The notes: a model not told the origin generated them from the sequence alone. 64,000 nucleotides of DNA from Pyrenula massariospora (GCA_021030905.1 JAGFMI010000006.1:496001-560000), one strand, 5' to 3'; counted from the stretch's first letter, positions 12,087-23,477 are shown. Translations and numbers: made by a program.

Positions 12087-12662
12087 ATGGCCCTCCAGCC
12101 CCCAAACCCCCACACAGCCCCAAACCCAAGACTTTCCCCTCCCCCGCTCCGCTCCAGCCCAGACCCCTACAGCCCCCCACCCCGCCTCTTCGCCCTCCTC
12201 AGAGTCCCGCCGGGCACCTCCCGCGTCACATACTCGGCCCTAACCTCCGCCTCGGACCCCCGCTTCACCCTCCCCCACCTGCACGTCGTCCTCGCCACCC
12301 GGCCCCCATCCTCCTACGCCATCCCGGGCGACGGCCCTTCCCCGCTCCACCTCAGCATGGAGAATCATGCCATGCGCCGGTGGGCGCTGGCCGACAACGA
12401 CTTCATGCGGCTGCCGATCGCGGTCCTGCTGCGGATTGCGCGGGCGCTGGATTTCCGGAGCGCGCTGGCGTTCTATGGGTGCTGTTGTCGGTTGAGGACG
12501 TTGATGGTGGTGGAGAAGGTGGGGGAGTGGGAGAGGATGAGGAGGTGGTGGGGGGAGTGGTTTTGGGTGAGGATGGCGTTGAGGGTGGTGGAGATGAAGA
12601 GTGGGAGGAGCGTGGCGTGGGAGGGGAGGGTGAGGTTGAGGGAGGGGATTTTGGGGTGCTGA
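12087..12662 (+). CDS. F-box-like small protein
   Basis: A GC-rich single-exon frame encodes 191 residues. The first 60 residues are Pro-rich. Around residue 104 a segment reads FMRLPIAVLLRIARAL followed by DFRSALAFYGCCCRLRTL. This has the hydrophobic spacing of an F-box (LP..vL..I...L......l..v...wr.l). F-box proteins recruit substrates to SCF ubiquitin ligases, so that role is inferred. The GC-rich composition opens long shadow frames on both strands (11990-12712 plus, 12240-12812 minus), which weakens the case. This frame was preferred because of the F-box-like segment and the loss of repeat-like composition after residue 60. The C-terminus may continue through an unseen intron. Confidence 0.45.
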   Translation: MALQPPNPHTAPNPRLSPPPLRSSPDPYSPPPRLFALLRVPPGTSRVTYSALTSASDPRFTLPHLHVVLATRPPSSYAIPGDGPSPLHLSMENHAMRRWALADNDFMRLPIAVLLRIARALDFRSALAFYGCCCRLRTLMVVEKVGEWERMRRWWGEWFWVRMALRVVEMKSGRSVAWEGRVRLREGILGC

Positions 12663-13163
12663 GGGAGGAGGGGGGTGGGAAGGTGGAGGAACCATCAGCA
12701 TGCCTAGCCTAGGTACCTCCCTAGGCAGGCTCCTTACTGATATGGACAAGCGGTAAGCGAGGCCCATACCAAGGGGAGAAGAAGGAACCAAGAGCGTTCC
12801 CGCCGCCCACAAATCTGATCTTTTATGTCAGACCTCACATTTCTTCCCATCAACCACCGTCAGGTCAATTGGTTCTGCATTGGGAATCATCTTTACAATA
12901 TATCCTCTACTCAAGTACAACTCTTCAGTCACCAGGGTTTAACAGACCGAAGTCTTCGAATTTTAGATCTCGCTTAGTCAATGGCGACGCGAGACGACGG
13001 TAGAGATAAAAGTGCCAGCAATGTACGGGAGGTAAAACGTGATCAAGAGGCTTTTACGCACGCACATCGAATGTTGACGTCTCTTGAATCGATATTTCTA
13101 TCGTGCGCTTCGAAGCAATGGCAGTGCAAGATCAATCTGAAAGTCATTGAACGCGCAGTCTAG
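12663..13163. other. Intergenic, nothing firm
   Basis: The stretch holds the 3' flanks of the F-box-like gene and of UTP11. A 60-codon plus-strand frame (12981-13163) is not supported by any domain. Confidence 0.45.
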
Positions 13164-14014
13164 CTACCGCCTTCTTTCTCTTATCTTGAATTTGACCCCA
13201 TCGCGATTAACACCTCCCACCGTCTTTGCCATCTTAGCCCTCTGCAGTTCTAATTGCTCTGCGGCAGCCATGATCTCCCTCTGCCTCTTTTTCAATGCAT
13301 TCAACTTTGCTGTTCGGACCTCTCCTAATCGCTTCCTCCGTTTCCGATCGTGGCGAGCCTTAGCTAAGGCATCTCGAGCTGCAAGAAGCTCTTTTCGGGT
13401 GGAAACTTTGTTTTTCCCGGAGATTAAATCTTCATCACCCTCCACATCTTCATCCTTCGATTCTTCTTTCCTACTGCTATTATCCTCCTTGGCCAGGAGC
13501 CCACCATTCTCCATATATTTGTCTTCACCATCCCCCACAAACACAATTTTTCTCCTCTTTCCTTCCTCCTTCTCACCTACGGCTCCCTGCATCACAATTT
13601 CTTTCTCCAACTCTTCTAGCTCTCTTCTTCCTTTCTGCCCCACCGTCCTTAAATACCCCGCGTCCTGTGTCTTCAGTAATCTCACTGCGTCAACGCCCAA
13701 TTTGGCCTCTCCCTCCCCCCTTCCATGCTTCCCCTGTGTGCTCGTCCCGGAGCTGAGCATTCCAAAGGCGAATTCATCGGGGTTGCGGTCACGGGCTTTG
13801 GATTGGAGGATGGAGAGCTTCTGGCGCTTGTTGGCATAGTCGCGGGCCCGGAGAGAATAGTCCTATAGCATACAGTCTTAGTGACGATTCAGGAGATGAA
13901 AATTTGCCAAGGACTGACTTTGTGCTTCTCGAGGAGACCCCATTTTGAGCGGGCTTCGGGTTGGGAGCGTTCTTTGTGCGGGCGGCGAGGCGCCGCGTTT
14001 CTCATTGAGGACAT
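13164..14014 (-). CDS. UTP11: Utp11, U3 snoRNA-associated SSU processome protein
   Basis: Utp11 is a component of the nucleolar small-subunit processome needed for 18S rRNA maturation. Exon 1 (13919-14014) and exon 2 (13164-13862) are joined across a 56-nt intron with a canonical GT..AG, giving 264 residues. The N-terminus is diagnostic: a basic RRPHKERSQPEARSKWGLLE stretch, then KHKDYSLRARDY, and NPDEFAFGM around residue 60. Later come the highly charged central insert and the C-terminal basic helix ending in RERRR, which fit the family length (about 250 residues). The gene is head to head with CMC1, with 402 bp between start codons. Confidence 0.93.
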
Positions 14015-14416
14015 GGCAGATTTTAAACCTAACGCGATGAAAATTGCTCAAGCGGTTTAGGAAGGCTAGGCTTCTGGATGTTTTACGGTATAGGAAGTGT
14101 TGATGGCGACATGGGTCTTAAAATCTCTCGGAGATCCATAACAAAATAAATAACTTATCTCCGCTCCGCACTAGCGCATTTTCGGGGAGCTTCTCCAAGC
14201 TTTGGCAGAAAGCGAAGCAGCCTCAATCATTCAGAAACTCTGTGCATTTCTCCAATCCCGCCCTACCCATTGAGTATCTTCATGCTCGTTTCTAAATCTC
14301 ATTAATCTCTTTATACATTATCTACCATGCCCACAGCGCCTTCACGATAGCTCTTCAAACCTTCCTCGTCCTCCTCGTCTCTCAATCCTCTCCACCATCA
14401 CCGCCCACCACAGGAC
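14015..14416. promoter_or_regulatory. Bidirectional promoter between UTP11 and CMC1
   Basis: The start codons of UTP11 (minus, 14014) and CMC1 (plus, 14417) are only 402 bp apart and face away from each other, so this interval must hold both promoters. CT-rich runs precede the CMC1 start, as is common for fungal 5' leaders. No specific binding site was assigned. Confidence 0.6.
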
Positions 14417-14990
14417 ATGGCCATGGCCCCTAAATCCACAGACCCCTCCGACCTCCTCTCGCCATCCCCCTCCACCGACCGCGCACAACCAACATCAATA
14501 CCGACCTCGAGCTCCCCCTCCCCCTCGCCGAAACCCAACCTCCGCAACCCTCTCCCCCTCTCCGCCGCCCAAGAAGCCCAGGTCCGCGACATATACTACG
14601 CCCGCGTACGTGGCTATTGCGCGGCGGAAATAAAAGGTCCTACCCCCCCACCCCTCCAACCCTCACAGTCCCGAATACTAACACCCAACCCTTCCAGACT
14701 TCGCAACATGCGCCCGCAACCGTACGATCAGCACGACGTGGGCGTGCCGCGCGCAGCGCCTGGCGATGAACTCGTGCATGCTGGCGCGGAGTGGGGAGCG
14801 GGAGATGGATGCGGCGCGGCAGGAGTGGTTTGAGAAGGTGGATGAGAGGAGGGAGCGGCGGGAGCGGGAGGAGAGGGAGGCGGAGGAGCGGAAGAGGGGG
14901 AATCTGGAGTTGAGGGAGAGGGTGATGGAGATGGAGAGGGAGGAGAGGGAGCGGAGGGAGGGGAAGGGAGGTGGATGGTGGGGTGGGTAG
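14417..14990 (+). CDS. CMC1: Twin CX9C mitochondrial protein, CMC1 family
   Basis: Cmc1-type proteins act in the mitochondrial intermembrane space during cytochrome c oxidase assembly. Exons 14417-14636 and 14698-14990 are joined across a 61-nt intron with a perfect TACTAAC branch point, giving 170 residues. The splice completes the first of two CX9C pairs: CAAEIKDFATC, an 11-residue spacer and CRAQRLAMNSC. This is the coiled-coil-helix-coiled-coil-helix fold oxidised by Mia40. Compared with yeast Cmc1 the protein has an extra Ser/Pro-rich N-terminus of about 50 residues and a long Glu/Arg-rich helical C-terminus. The ATG at 14417 is followed by a second ATG two codons on; either could be used. 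Confidence 0.82.
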
Positions 14991-15163
14991 ATGCAGTGGA
15001 TGGGAGGTGGGGGTTTGGGGTTTGGATGGCGAGGGGATTAGAGCATTTTTGGAGTTCTGGGGCTGTGCATTTCATGTCATACATATAGCGGACGTATCGT
15101 TAAGTATATACCGCTCTGCGCGTGTATCGCACCTTTCCTGCTCCATTGACCAACTAGCTCGTC

Positions 15164-16136
15164 TCACATCCGGCTCGGAAGCCTCGCCGCCCCATCCAAC
15201 CGTATCACCGTCCCATTCAACATCGGATTCCCAACAATCTCCCCCACCAGCCTCGCAAACTCCGCCGCCTTCCCCATCCGCGCCGGGTACTGCACCATGC
15301 CCGTCTGCCGCAGCCTCTCCGTCACCACCTCCGGCACCTCATCCACCCCCTCCTCCGCACCACCACCCGGCACCGTCATGTTCGACTGGAACATGCCCGG
15401 CGCGATGCCGACCGCGCGGATCCCCGCGGTGGGGCCGATCTCGCGCGCGAGCGGCAGCACGAGTGATGCGACGGCGCCCTTGCTGGCGCTGTAGGCGAGC
15501 TGGCCGACTTGGCCGTCGGTCGCGGCGTTGGAGCTCACGACCACGATGACGCCGCGCTCCTGGTCTGGGCCCGAGGGGGGCGAGGAGGCGAGGGGTGGGA
15601 GGAATTGGCGGATCAGGTCGACGGTGCCGCGGAGGTTGACGGCGAGGATGAGGTCGAAGGTCGAGATGGACATGAGGGTTGGGGTGTCTGGGTTGGTTTG
15701 CTTGGGGAGGGCGCGTTCGGGGCGGGCGATGCCGGCGCAGCAGATTAGGCCTGATAGTGGGCGGGAGGTGGAGCGGGTCCAGGCGAGGGTTGCGGTGACA
15801 GCGGAGGCGATGGAGGTGGAGGATGTGACGTCAGTCTTGGTGAAGAGGGTGTCTGGGAGGGTGGTTGGTGGTGGGTTGAGGTCGAGGATTGAGACTGAAG
15901 CGCCGTGAGAGAGGAGGTGGTTGGTTGTTGCGAGGCCGAGGCCGGAGGAGCTAAGAAGCTTCAGTGTGTAACGAGGTACAGCATCCGTTCGAGAAGGGAG
16001 ACATCATATGGACAGAAGAAGTAAAAATAGAAGGATAAATTTAGTTCACTCGAGACTTGGAAGGTTTTTTGTCATGGTTACTGCACATGCGTACATACCC
16101 TCCTGAGACCGCAAAAGTGCGCCCTTCAATCTTCAT
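15164..16136 (-). CDS. Short-chain dehydrogenase/reductase (HSD10-like)
   Basis: This is an NAD(P)-dependent classical SDR of 274 residues. Exon 1 (16099-16136) encodes MKIEGRTFAVSGG. A 148-nt intron (donor GTATGT) interrupts the nucleotide-binding glycine motif, and exon 2 (15164-15950) opens with SSGLGLATT, so the Rossmann motif SGGSSGLGLA forms only after splicing. Further family marks are ILDLN at the end of beta-2, TDV, the CCAG segment, and the catalytic Ser (VVVSSNAATDG) and YSASK. The pattern near the C-terminus (PGMF, PARMG, MLNGTVIRLDGA) resembles the type-2 3-hydroxyacyl-CoA dehydrogenase branch. The substrate is unknown. The gene is convergent with CMC1, with 173 bp between stop codons. 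Confidence 0.88.
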
Positions 16137-18120
16137 TTTAAGACTTCGACCAACTTTCTAATACGCAATTATCAAATAATTTTATGGCAAGCTATATTAC
16201 CTTGTGTTCGTAAAAAATCTTCCTCACCCAAAGAGTAAGTCGAAGAAGGGCCCCGGCAGGTAACAGGCCGCATGCTTCATAGGCGAAGATGCCAAGGATC
16301 TCGGTTAGAGGGTGCATTTTCCGCTTTGGGCCAGAGCCCTTGTTGACGATCGGAGCACGGACGTGCTGAGGATGACTTTGGCAGGAGTCGAATGATTTTC
16401 TGTTATCTTTCGCATAGACTACACGTTCACGCCTACTTCATACACTATCGCAGGTCAAACGCTTCCCGCTGCCATTTTCAACTCGAGTTTGTTAGAGTTG
16501 ACTTGCGTCTCAAAACTCAGCCTCGGGCAGCACTTGCAAGAAAAGCAGCGAGAATGAGGCTTTCACTTAATAGATTCCACCTAAGTTGGCATTTACCATC
16601 TTCCTGGGGACTTGAAGATTATCCAAAAGCGAGGGGCTGTTGGGTTTGAATTTCGTAGACCGTTTGAGGAGGTACTTGTAAACCAACTCACAAACGCTAG
16701 TCAAAGGCAGGAACAAGTTACTCGAGCGCACTAAGATCTCTTCGGATCTACACTGCGTAGCGAGGCTACTAAGTTTTGCTATGAATCTCATCGTGTTCCT
16801 ATTCGGGCACAGAATCGCGGGATGACTATGTGTTCTAATTCCAGACAGCTCCAATATTATGAGATTAGATCGGTGCGCTCCTAATTAGCAAGAGTGACTC
16901 GGGCTGGACAGGCCATCCACAGCAATAATAGATTCAGCGGGAGACGCGTTCAGATAGAGACCTAATAGTAATGTAGATGGTGGTTTGAGAAAATTTCGAG
17001 CCCTCGCTGTTCGCACCCGAGTCGGAAACATCGGCTACCTTATGCAAAGGGCGCCCGATCCTCCGGGCCACCAAACCAGTTCCATGCTTGGCGTGAACCG
17101 TTGATCCACCACTCGAACCACGCTCAGTTTCGTCAACTCCTGCCACGGGACATTAGGTTTGGGGCTCTTGGACCTTTTGAACCCATTGCCACCGCCAGGG
17201 ACCTTACGGCCGATGTTGTGCTCAACACCTTCATCCCACGCTGTTCAATCCGAAGCAGCGAAGGTAACGGTGGCGCCGCACCTGCAGCATTGCTCGTTTT
17301 GCTGATTTGCTGACGCATCTTGCGAGCCGCCCAGAGCCTCGTCGAGGTCGCACAAAAGAGTTGGCCATCTCTATTTGGGGTCCAGGTGGGTAGTGTGGCC
17401 CGAGATCAATTCATTTTAGTTCCAGATGCGTCATTTTTCCTTGTCTTCTGCGCTATTTTCCCCTTCCAACAGGTAGAATCTCTCCACCGAAACAGCCCGC
17501 ATCCCGCTCAGGAGCATGTGAGGTTTCTTTGTATGGATTGCCTACTGGACTGGGCCCTGATGGACATGGCTTGGCGTCGGTGGCTTGCGTTGGTCAATGG
17601 AGAACGGTTCGGTTGCTCGGAACGTGATCCAAGTTCAAAGCGCTCGGACGAAGCGACTGCGTTTGAAATAGCCCAGACAGCTCTGATTGTTGGTTCGATG
17701 CAGCGTTTGTTGGTCCACGTCTCATCCTGAAAGCGTTGATGGTCACATCGCGGCCCTGTATCGTCCTACTTTCTTGTGGCGGAGCGTCTTGATTATCTAT
17801 CTACCGTTGCGCGGTTTTGAAGAGCCTTGCGTCAAAATAGATTCAAAACCACTTCTCCAACATGGCGGCGGTTGGAAGAATACTGTGCATACGTTGGCCA
17901 TGAAATGCAATGTTTGTCTAGAGTTCAAAAATTCTCTGCTACCGTGACTTTCCTCGATGGAGGCGTGTAACAAGAACTTCTTAATATGGACCATTCTCTT
18001 GCTTTTACGGACGTCTAGCTCAGATCCCTCAGTCTTTCCCGTATTTCCTACCTTCACTGTGTGGCTTTTTTGGCACAAAATTCTCACTTTGTGGCGCTTG
18101 CTGGCCATAGGTGAGCAGCC
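16137..18120. other. Intergenic 2 kb, no supported gene
   Basis: Frames of 60-136 codons occur on both strands (for example 17320-17730 plus), with no signal peptide, domain or consistent splice structure. No terminal repeats or transposase-like sequence is recognised. The stretch may be diverged repeat or gene debris, but nothing in it can be assigned. Confidence 0.5.
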
Positions 18121-19467
18121 ATGATTCGGCTCTCCAAAACTTCAATTTCAATTTTCCATGTATTTCTTATAGCAACTGGTGTCATCATACTATTCCGTGT
18201 TCTCTTGGGCGGATATAAGGAGGAATTCCGCAAATTCTCGCCTTCGGCATGGCGTCCAAAAATTCAAAATGCCCATTCCAGAGTGGCAAACCTAATGGAC
18301 ATAAAGAATGAGACACTTGGGGTTAGTTATGCTCTCATTTAGCGAGAGTGTCATTGCTGGGCTAACGTTTGAGATAGTTTGAGAAAGTATTCGCCGTCAG
18401 CCTACCAGAAAGGACCGACCATCGCGATGCTTTACGTTTGAGCAGCATCATGACTGGCTTCCACATTGACTTCATAGAGGGCATCAAATCTGATGATGTT
18501 CCAGAGAAAACATTGCCATTTCCTGCGGAAAAGAAGACTTTCAATGGTGGAGACTTAGGGGCCTGGAGGGCTCATATGAATGCGCTCTCTGCGTATGTTG
18601 TATTCTATCCTGCGTGCTCGAGTGCTTACGCTAACGGCATATGCTAGGGTCATCGAAAGCAACTTGACAACGGCGCTCATACTAGAAGATGACATTGACT
18701 GGGATGTCAGAATCAAAGACCAGCTTCTCGACTACGCACTCACCGTCCAAGCGCTTACTCAGCCAATTGCCAGGCTCGAAAACGCTCAATATGTCAACCG
18801 CTCATACCCGCCATCCCTCAGCAGAGATCAAACCAACCACATGTCCGACAGGCTAGATTTTGACAGCCTACCAGTCACCGAGATACCTAAGATTTCCCCT
18901 TACGGTGATGGATGGGACCTCCTATGGTTGGGCCATTGCGCAGCTTCGTCTCCTAGCCCAGAGCCAGATGACGACCGGATACCTCCCGGTGCCGTAATCC
19001 ATTACAATGACGTTACAGTTCCACACTACAGGCACTTCAACGGCTGGACAAATTACGGCCTAGGTATGGGCGGCTACCCAAGCGAGTATCCTCCGCATAC
19101 GCGCTTAACCCAACACTCCGACGGGCAAGTCTGCACCTTCGCATATGCAGTGACCCAAGCGACAGCTCGCTATCTGCTGTATGACACTAGCCTGAAATTG
19201 GTCAACGCGCCTTTCGACGTAATGCTGCAACAAATCTGTGAGGGAAAAGACGGGCATGGGAAGCTGCGGTGTTTGACTGTACAGCCACAGCTTTTCAACC
19301 ATCACAGGGGAAGGGGAAAGATCAAGTATGATAGCGACATCCAGTTTCTCGAAGATAGCACGCGTGAGGTGGCTGTGACGGAGTTTGTGAGGCTGAGTGC
19401 GAGATTGAATTTAGACCGAATGGTAAATGGACAGCCAGCGGATCTAGACCAGTGGCCCAGCGACTGA
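18121..19467 (+). CDS. Glycosyltransferase family 25 protein, type II membrane
   Basis: The three exons are 18121-18321, 18378-18592 and 18648-19467, giving 411 residues. Residues 8-30 (SISIFHVFLIATGVIILFRV) form a single N-terminal membrane anchor, as expected of a Golgi type II enzyme. The GT25 core begins with KVFAVSLPERTDHRDAL, continues with FNGGDLGAWRAHMNAL and reaches the acidic metal-binding motif ALILEDDIDWD just after the second splice junction. WDLLWLGHCA and a conserved CTFAYAVTQATARYLL segment follow. This matches the fungal branch of the LPS glycosyltransferase/GT25 family. The donor and acceptor are unknown. Both introns are short (56 and 55 nt) and preserve the frame. Confidence 0.88.
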
Positions 19468-20383
19468 GAGTTTTGATGCAGGCAAACAGTGCATTTTCTT
19501 TGCTCTAATTCACAAGTGGGTCCAAGGATGTACGGCTGAATTCCAAGAAGGAAGATGATATGGTAAAATGGGATGTCGCCACTTCGGGGACGGCGGGAGT
19601 CAATGTCTCCTTCGATGGGGTAGCCTAGGGATCTTGGGGCATTGTTTGTGCGCAAAAAGTCATACAATCGCTACAAGGCGTGGAATTTAGCTTGCATCGA
19701 TCTGGGGGTCTGATCGAAAGTTGCCGCTAGCTTGATAGCGTTCGCGCCATGGTGTTGCTTCTTTCTCAGCTCAAATTTCGGCCTCTGGCGATTGATCGAG
19801 CTAATCCTTTTTTGTACTCCGCCAGACTCAATGTTTCCGGCTAAATATCGGTCTTTTGCCCCGCGATCTCCGCCGTTTTCAATTGTCCCCCGCTGTCCAT
19901 AGATTTAGACAGACTTCCTTTAAATTCCACACCTATTCAAAGTCTCTTTATTCTAAATTTCGCGCCGTTTCGAAACTTGGCGCATGCTGTGTGTTGATCA
20001 TGCGGATAAGGCTGGGTCTGCGTGCTCGAGGCCAGGCACCAGCATGGCGCAGTACATGCTCCAGCCCCCTCATTCGTCAGCTCTGGTTACCAGCCTGGTA
20101 CCTTACCGAACAGCTTCATGCCGCTCTCGGCTCCTAGACACCAGTAGGTATGATCTTCTGTTGTATTGCTTTTGGTTCGTCCGCCCGTCCCATTTTCAGG
20201 CAAATGTTGTCGCCTTGATACCTCAAATCCCGCTTCTCCATGCTATGACTCCTATCACCGTTGAGATAGCAGCTGACAAGCGTGTACCGCGTTCTTGCGA
20301 CTAACGCCCTCCCTTGCCTTACGCTTCGCCCTTCATGGCGAATCGTGGTACTTCCTCCACCAGTTATAAGCCATGGCTCTCCT
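19468..20383. other. Intergenic, nothing recognised
   Basis: The stretch separates the GT25 gene from the next plus-strand gene. Shadow frames up to 121 codons occur on both strands. The 5' part of the long frame that enters from 20282 has no ATG until 20384. Confidence 0.45.
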
Positions 20384-21259
20384 ATGACTCCCGTTTTCGG
20401 CCTCGAAGCACCTCTCCACACATTCCTAGCATCTCCTGCAGGAGTCATTCTATTCAAAATAGCGATTCCTCTATTTGTCGGACGCATCGCAAGAGCTGCG
20501 ATGTGTAATTTCTTTGCTGATGGGGACGTCGAGATCGAGGAACGCCCTCGCCGGTATCCAAACGAACCTCGCCGAACAAGGTTAAGCTTTGTCAGACCGA
20601 ATGGGAGGTCATCACCGCGACACTCCGGTGAGGTGGAAGTCTATCGGCCAAGATCTAGTGGGACCATCGTAGTCAATCATCCTCGAGAAGAGCCCCCTCG
20701 CATTCGATACGAAGAGCCGCCTCCGACATACGACCCTTACATTCCTGTTCCTCCTGCAGTGCCAAACCCACCTCCGGAAGCTTACTATGGGCCGTGCGCA
20801 CCAAATTATCCGCACCACTCCAGGAGCAATAGCAGCAGCGACTATTCTCGACAGGGCCTAAACCGACGGCATTCTAACCGAACATCATACACTCATTCTC
20901 GCCATGATTCTGACGACCCGATCGTCCTGGTGGAGTCTTCGCCCCAGAATAGGGTGAGGATGCCGCGAGACAGAGACGGAAGAAGGGTGGTTCCCACCGC
21001 AAGAAGACGCGACGGACGAGGAAACTGGTACCACGACGACGATGACAGAGACAGCTTCCTCGAGCGAACAAGGGGTAGTACAAGACGGAGGCATGATTCA
21101 GATGATGGAGACAGCTTTGTCCAGCATCGACGCTTTAGTGTACGGTCGAGAAATGATGACGACGATCAGGATAGCTGGACAGACGATCGAAGGGCGGTCG
21201 CGCGACGCGGTGTCGGTGGTCGGAGCGGAAGTGTTGTGAGACGGCGGTTTAACGCTTGA
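20384..21259 (+). CDS. Arg/Asp-rich low-complexity protein of unknown function
   Basis: A single open frame encodes 291 residues from the ATG at 20384, or 252 residues from the ATG at 20501 (MCNFFADGDVEIEERPRR), which I consider equally likely. The stretch between the two ATGs encodes one hydrophobic helix (SPAGVILFKIAIPLFVG) that would be a membrane segment if used. The rest is disordered: a Pro/Tyr-rich centre (EEPPPTYDPYIPVPPAVP) and a C-terminal third made of imperfect repeats of a DDDxDSF...RR type (DDDDRDSF, DDGDSFVQHRR, DDDDQDSWTDDRR). Alternating acidic and arginine patches of this kind are typical of proteins that form condensates or bind RNA, but that is inference. No family was recognised. 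Confidence 0.6.
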   Translation: MTPVFGLEAPLHTFLASPAGVILFKIAIPLFVGRIARAAMCNFFADGDVEIEERPRRYPNEPRRTRLSFVRPNGRSSPRHSGEVEVYRPRSSGTIVVNHPREEPPRIRYEEPPPTYDPYIPVPPAVPNPPPEAYYGPCAPNYPHHSRSNSSSDYSRQGLNRRHSNRTSYTHSRHDSDDPIVLVESSPQNRVRMPRDRDGRRVVPTARRRDGRGNWYHDDDDRDSFLERTRGSTRRRHDSDDGDSFVQHRRFSVRSRNDDDDQDSWTDDRRAVARRGVGGRSGSVVRRRFNA

Positions 21260-21725
21260 AATACGTCGCTTTTGAAGACTTGTAATACGTTATCTGCCAG
21301 AGCATAGGCATCTTCGGTGCACATGATGGTCATCGACTGTCCCTTATGGGCAATTGGCAATGGCGTTATAATTTTGTCGGCTGGCCTTCATCAGCGCAGA
21401 CAGGTCTTGTAAAAAAGAAGGGAAAGCATCGCAGCCTGTGCGGTTTGAGAATTCCTTTCCTCTTCCGACGGAAAAGCGTCTTCTACTGGTCGCAGGAAGG
21501 GTTAGACTCGTCCGTTCATAGAACAAGAGCTACAATTTCGGATATGTCCCCACGTACCTCCTCTGTGAAATGGCTGCTCGTAGCCACCAATTCATGCCGT
21601 TGACGCATGAAGATTTAGAAACCAAGAACAATCTTCGAGACGTAAATGTTAACGCATTGGAGCCATTGCAAGTTCCAAAACAGGATTCAAACGTAGATGC
21701 TGTTAAGCTGGATTATAATCTAGGC
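21260..21725. other. Intergenic between convergent genes
   Basis: This is the 3' flank of the Arg/Asp-rich protein and of the pseudokinase gene. Nothing further is recognised. Confidence 0.5.
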
Positions 21726-23345
21726 CTAGTGAGTGATGTTATGTTCCTGAATATGGCAAGGGGAAGAAAGAACCTTCTCGATATATCTCACGCCCACCGA
21801 AATACCATCGTCATCCATAAATTCTTGCTCATCACCAAAGTCAACGTTGTCATCGTCAAGACATGTCAAGCAAGTTTCAACAATCTGGGCATATCTTGTC
21901 CCCATCCGCCGCGGAAGCAGATCGCGTGCCAGTCGCAGCAGATGGGCTTTTATCAGCGAGAGATCCCGGGATCCAAGGCCATCATGATCCTGAGGGAAAC
22001 GCAGAGCCGCAGACGATGAAGGAACAACCGAGCCCTTCTCACCATCGTAGATCACAAAGGACTCCCACAAGCCCACTTCCAGCAGGCAGACCCCCAGGCT
22101 GTAGATATCATGCTGCATAATGTAGTCGTCCTGTGGTCTCGGACCCTGACGGCCTGGATGCCGGTATATGTTCTTCTCCCAGAAGCTGTCGCCGGAGCGC
22201 AGCGTCCCGCCTTCGGCGTCGCGGAAGTTTCCAAAGCCGACCAGCGAGAGCGATCCGATGGCGGATCCGGGGGCTTTGAAGAGCAGGATTGTTTCCGGGA
22301 GGATGTTTTTGTGGACGAAGCCGAAGGTGTGGACGTAGCCGACGGATTGGGCGAGTTGGTTGGCGATTTTGAAGCGGTCAGAGAGGGAATGCGCAGCGTC
22401 GCTGTCGAGGAGCCGGTCGCGGAGGCTCCGGGGCGATGAGAACTCCTGGGGGATCCTGAAGACTATGGTGAATGAGGTGTGTTGATCGTGGGCCTGCTTG
22501 TGCTCAACCACGCCTTTACAATTGAGGAGTCCAAATGTGATTGGATCGGCGTGTGAGAGTTTCCTTGCGAGGTTACGGATGTTCGTCTTGAAGACTCGGG
22601 CGTTGGCATGCGTTGGGCAAGTGATACGGTCCAGGATAACGTTTTTCTCAGAGCCAGAACGCTCGCCAATCTCTGCAGTCGAGTGTGAAATTGCAGTTAT
22701 TTGCATAGAGTCAAGACCACTAGCTGGGAGAAATATTTTTACAGCTGCATGTGTACCATCGGTCAACGCAGCTCTGAGCGACTGTGCACTGGAGATTGTT
22801 GTTTGAGCTGAGAAAGGCCTTCGACTTTCGAGTTCAACGTCAATTTGTGGTTTTGCGGCCTTCATGATGAGGTACCACGATTGATCGAACGTCCTTTGCC
22901 ATGTTTCGAGCTCATCAATGGCCTTGTCCAAGGATTTTCCGGACAACGCATATTTTGAGTGCTTTACTTGCCATTCATCGCCTGATGTCTCGTCATCAGC
23001 CTTTCTCAGAAATGAGCGAAGTCTGGTATTCGCAATGTCTAACTTGCTCGCAAACACTTTTAGCGTCTCTTCTTGTATCTCCCAGTGTTCCTTATCTAGA
23101 GTGGGCGCGAGTTGCCGGACAAAGTCGAGCTGCGATTTCGTTCTCAACCAAATCGCCTTAATACGTATGATTCGCTCTGCGATGTCGATATCCGCTTTGC
23201 GAAAGCGGCTGCACACTTCCAACAAAGCTTGGCCATACCTGTAAACAAGAGATTAGCAAGCTCGATATTGACCAAATGAGACGACCCACTTGAAACAAAG
23301 ATCTACCGTTGTCACAATGGCAAGGCCCAACTCGACACCAGTCAT
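21726..23345 (-). CDS. Helical-domain (HeLo-type) pseudokinase
   Basis: Exon 1 (23290-23345) and exon 2 (21726-23238) are joined across a 51-nt intron, giving 522 residues. The N-terminus (MTGVELGLAIVTTVDLCFK then YGQALLEV) and the next 120 residues are all helical, as in the HeLo-type domains found at the front of fungal cell-death and NLR-related proteins. Residues of about 225-470 follow a protein-kinase fold, but the key residues are lost. The catalytic loop reads FVHKNILPETILL instead of HRDxKxxN, the DFG position reads GFG, and no glycine-rich loop is visible. IYSLGVCLLEVGLW matches the conserved DxxSLGxxLLE region. A helical bundle followed by a pseudokinase resembles the layout of the animal necroptosis effector MLKL; shared ancestry is not claimed. 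Confidence 0.8.
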
Positions 23346-23477
23346 GATAGAAACCCTAGGAGACAAGTGAATGAAGCCATTGACCCGGATGACGACTCTG
23401 CCGACGACGATCTACATACCCGGCACCATTCTCGTATTATTTAGCCTTAGCGATACTAGCCCTAAGATCTGCCCCAG

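Noticed and set aside
11990-12812. Long Pro/Arg- and Glu/Gly-rich frames overlapping the F-box-like gene
   Set aside because: These are shadows caused by GC-rich repeats. Only the 12087-12662 frame contains a domain-like segment.
17101-17730. Plus-strand frames of 70-136 codons
   Set aside because: No domain, no consistent start context and no way to join them into one frame. They are probably random.
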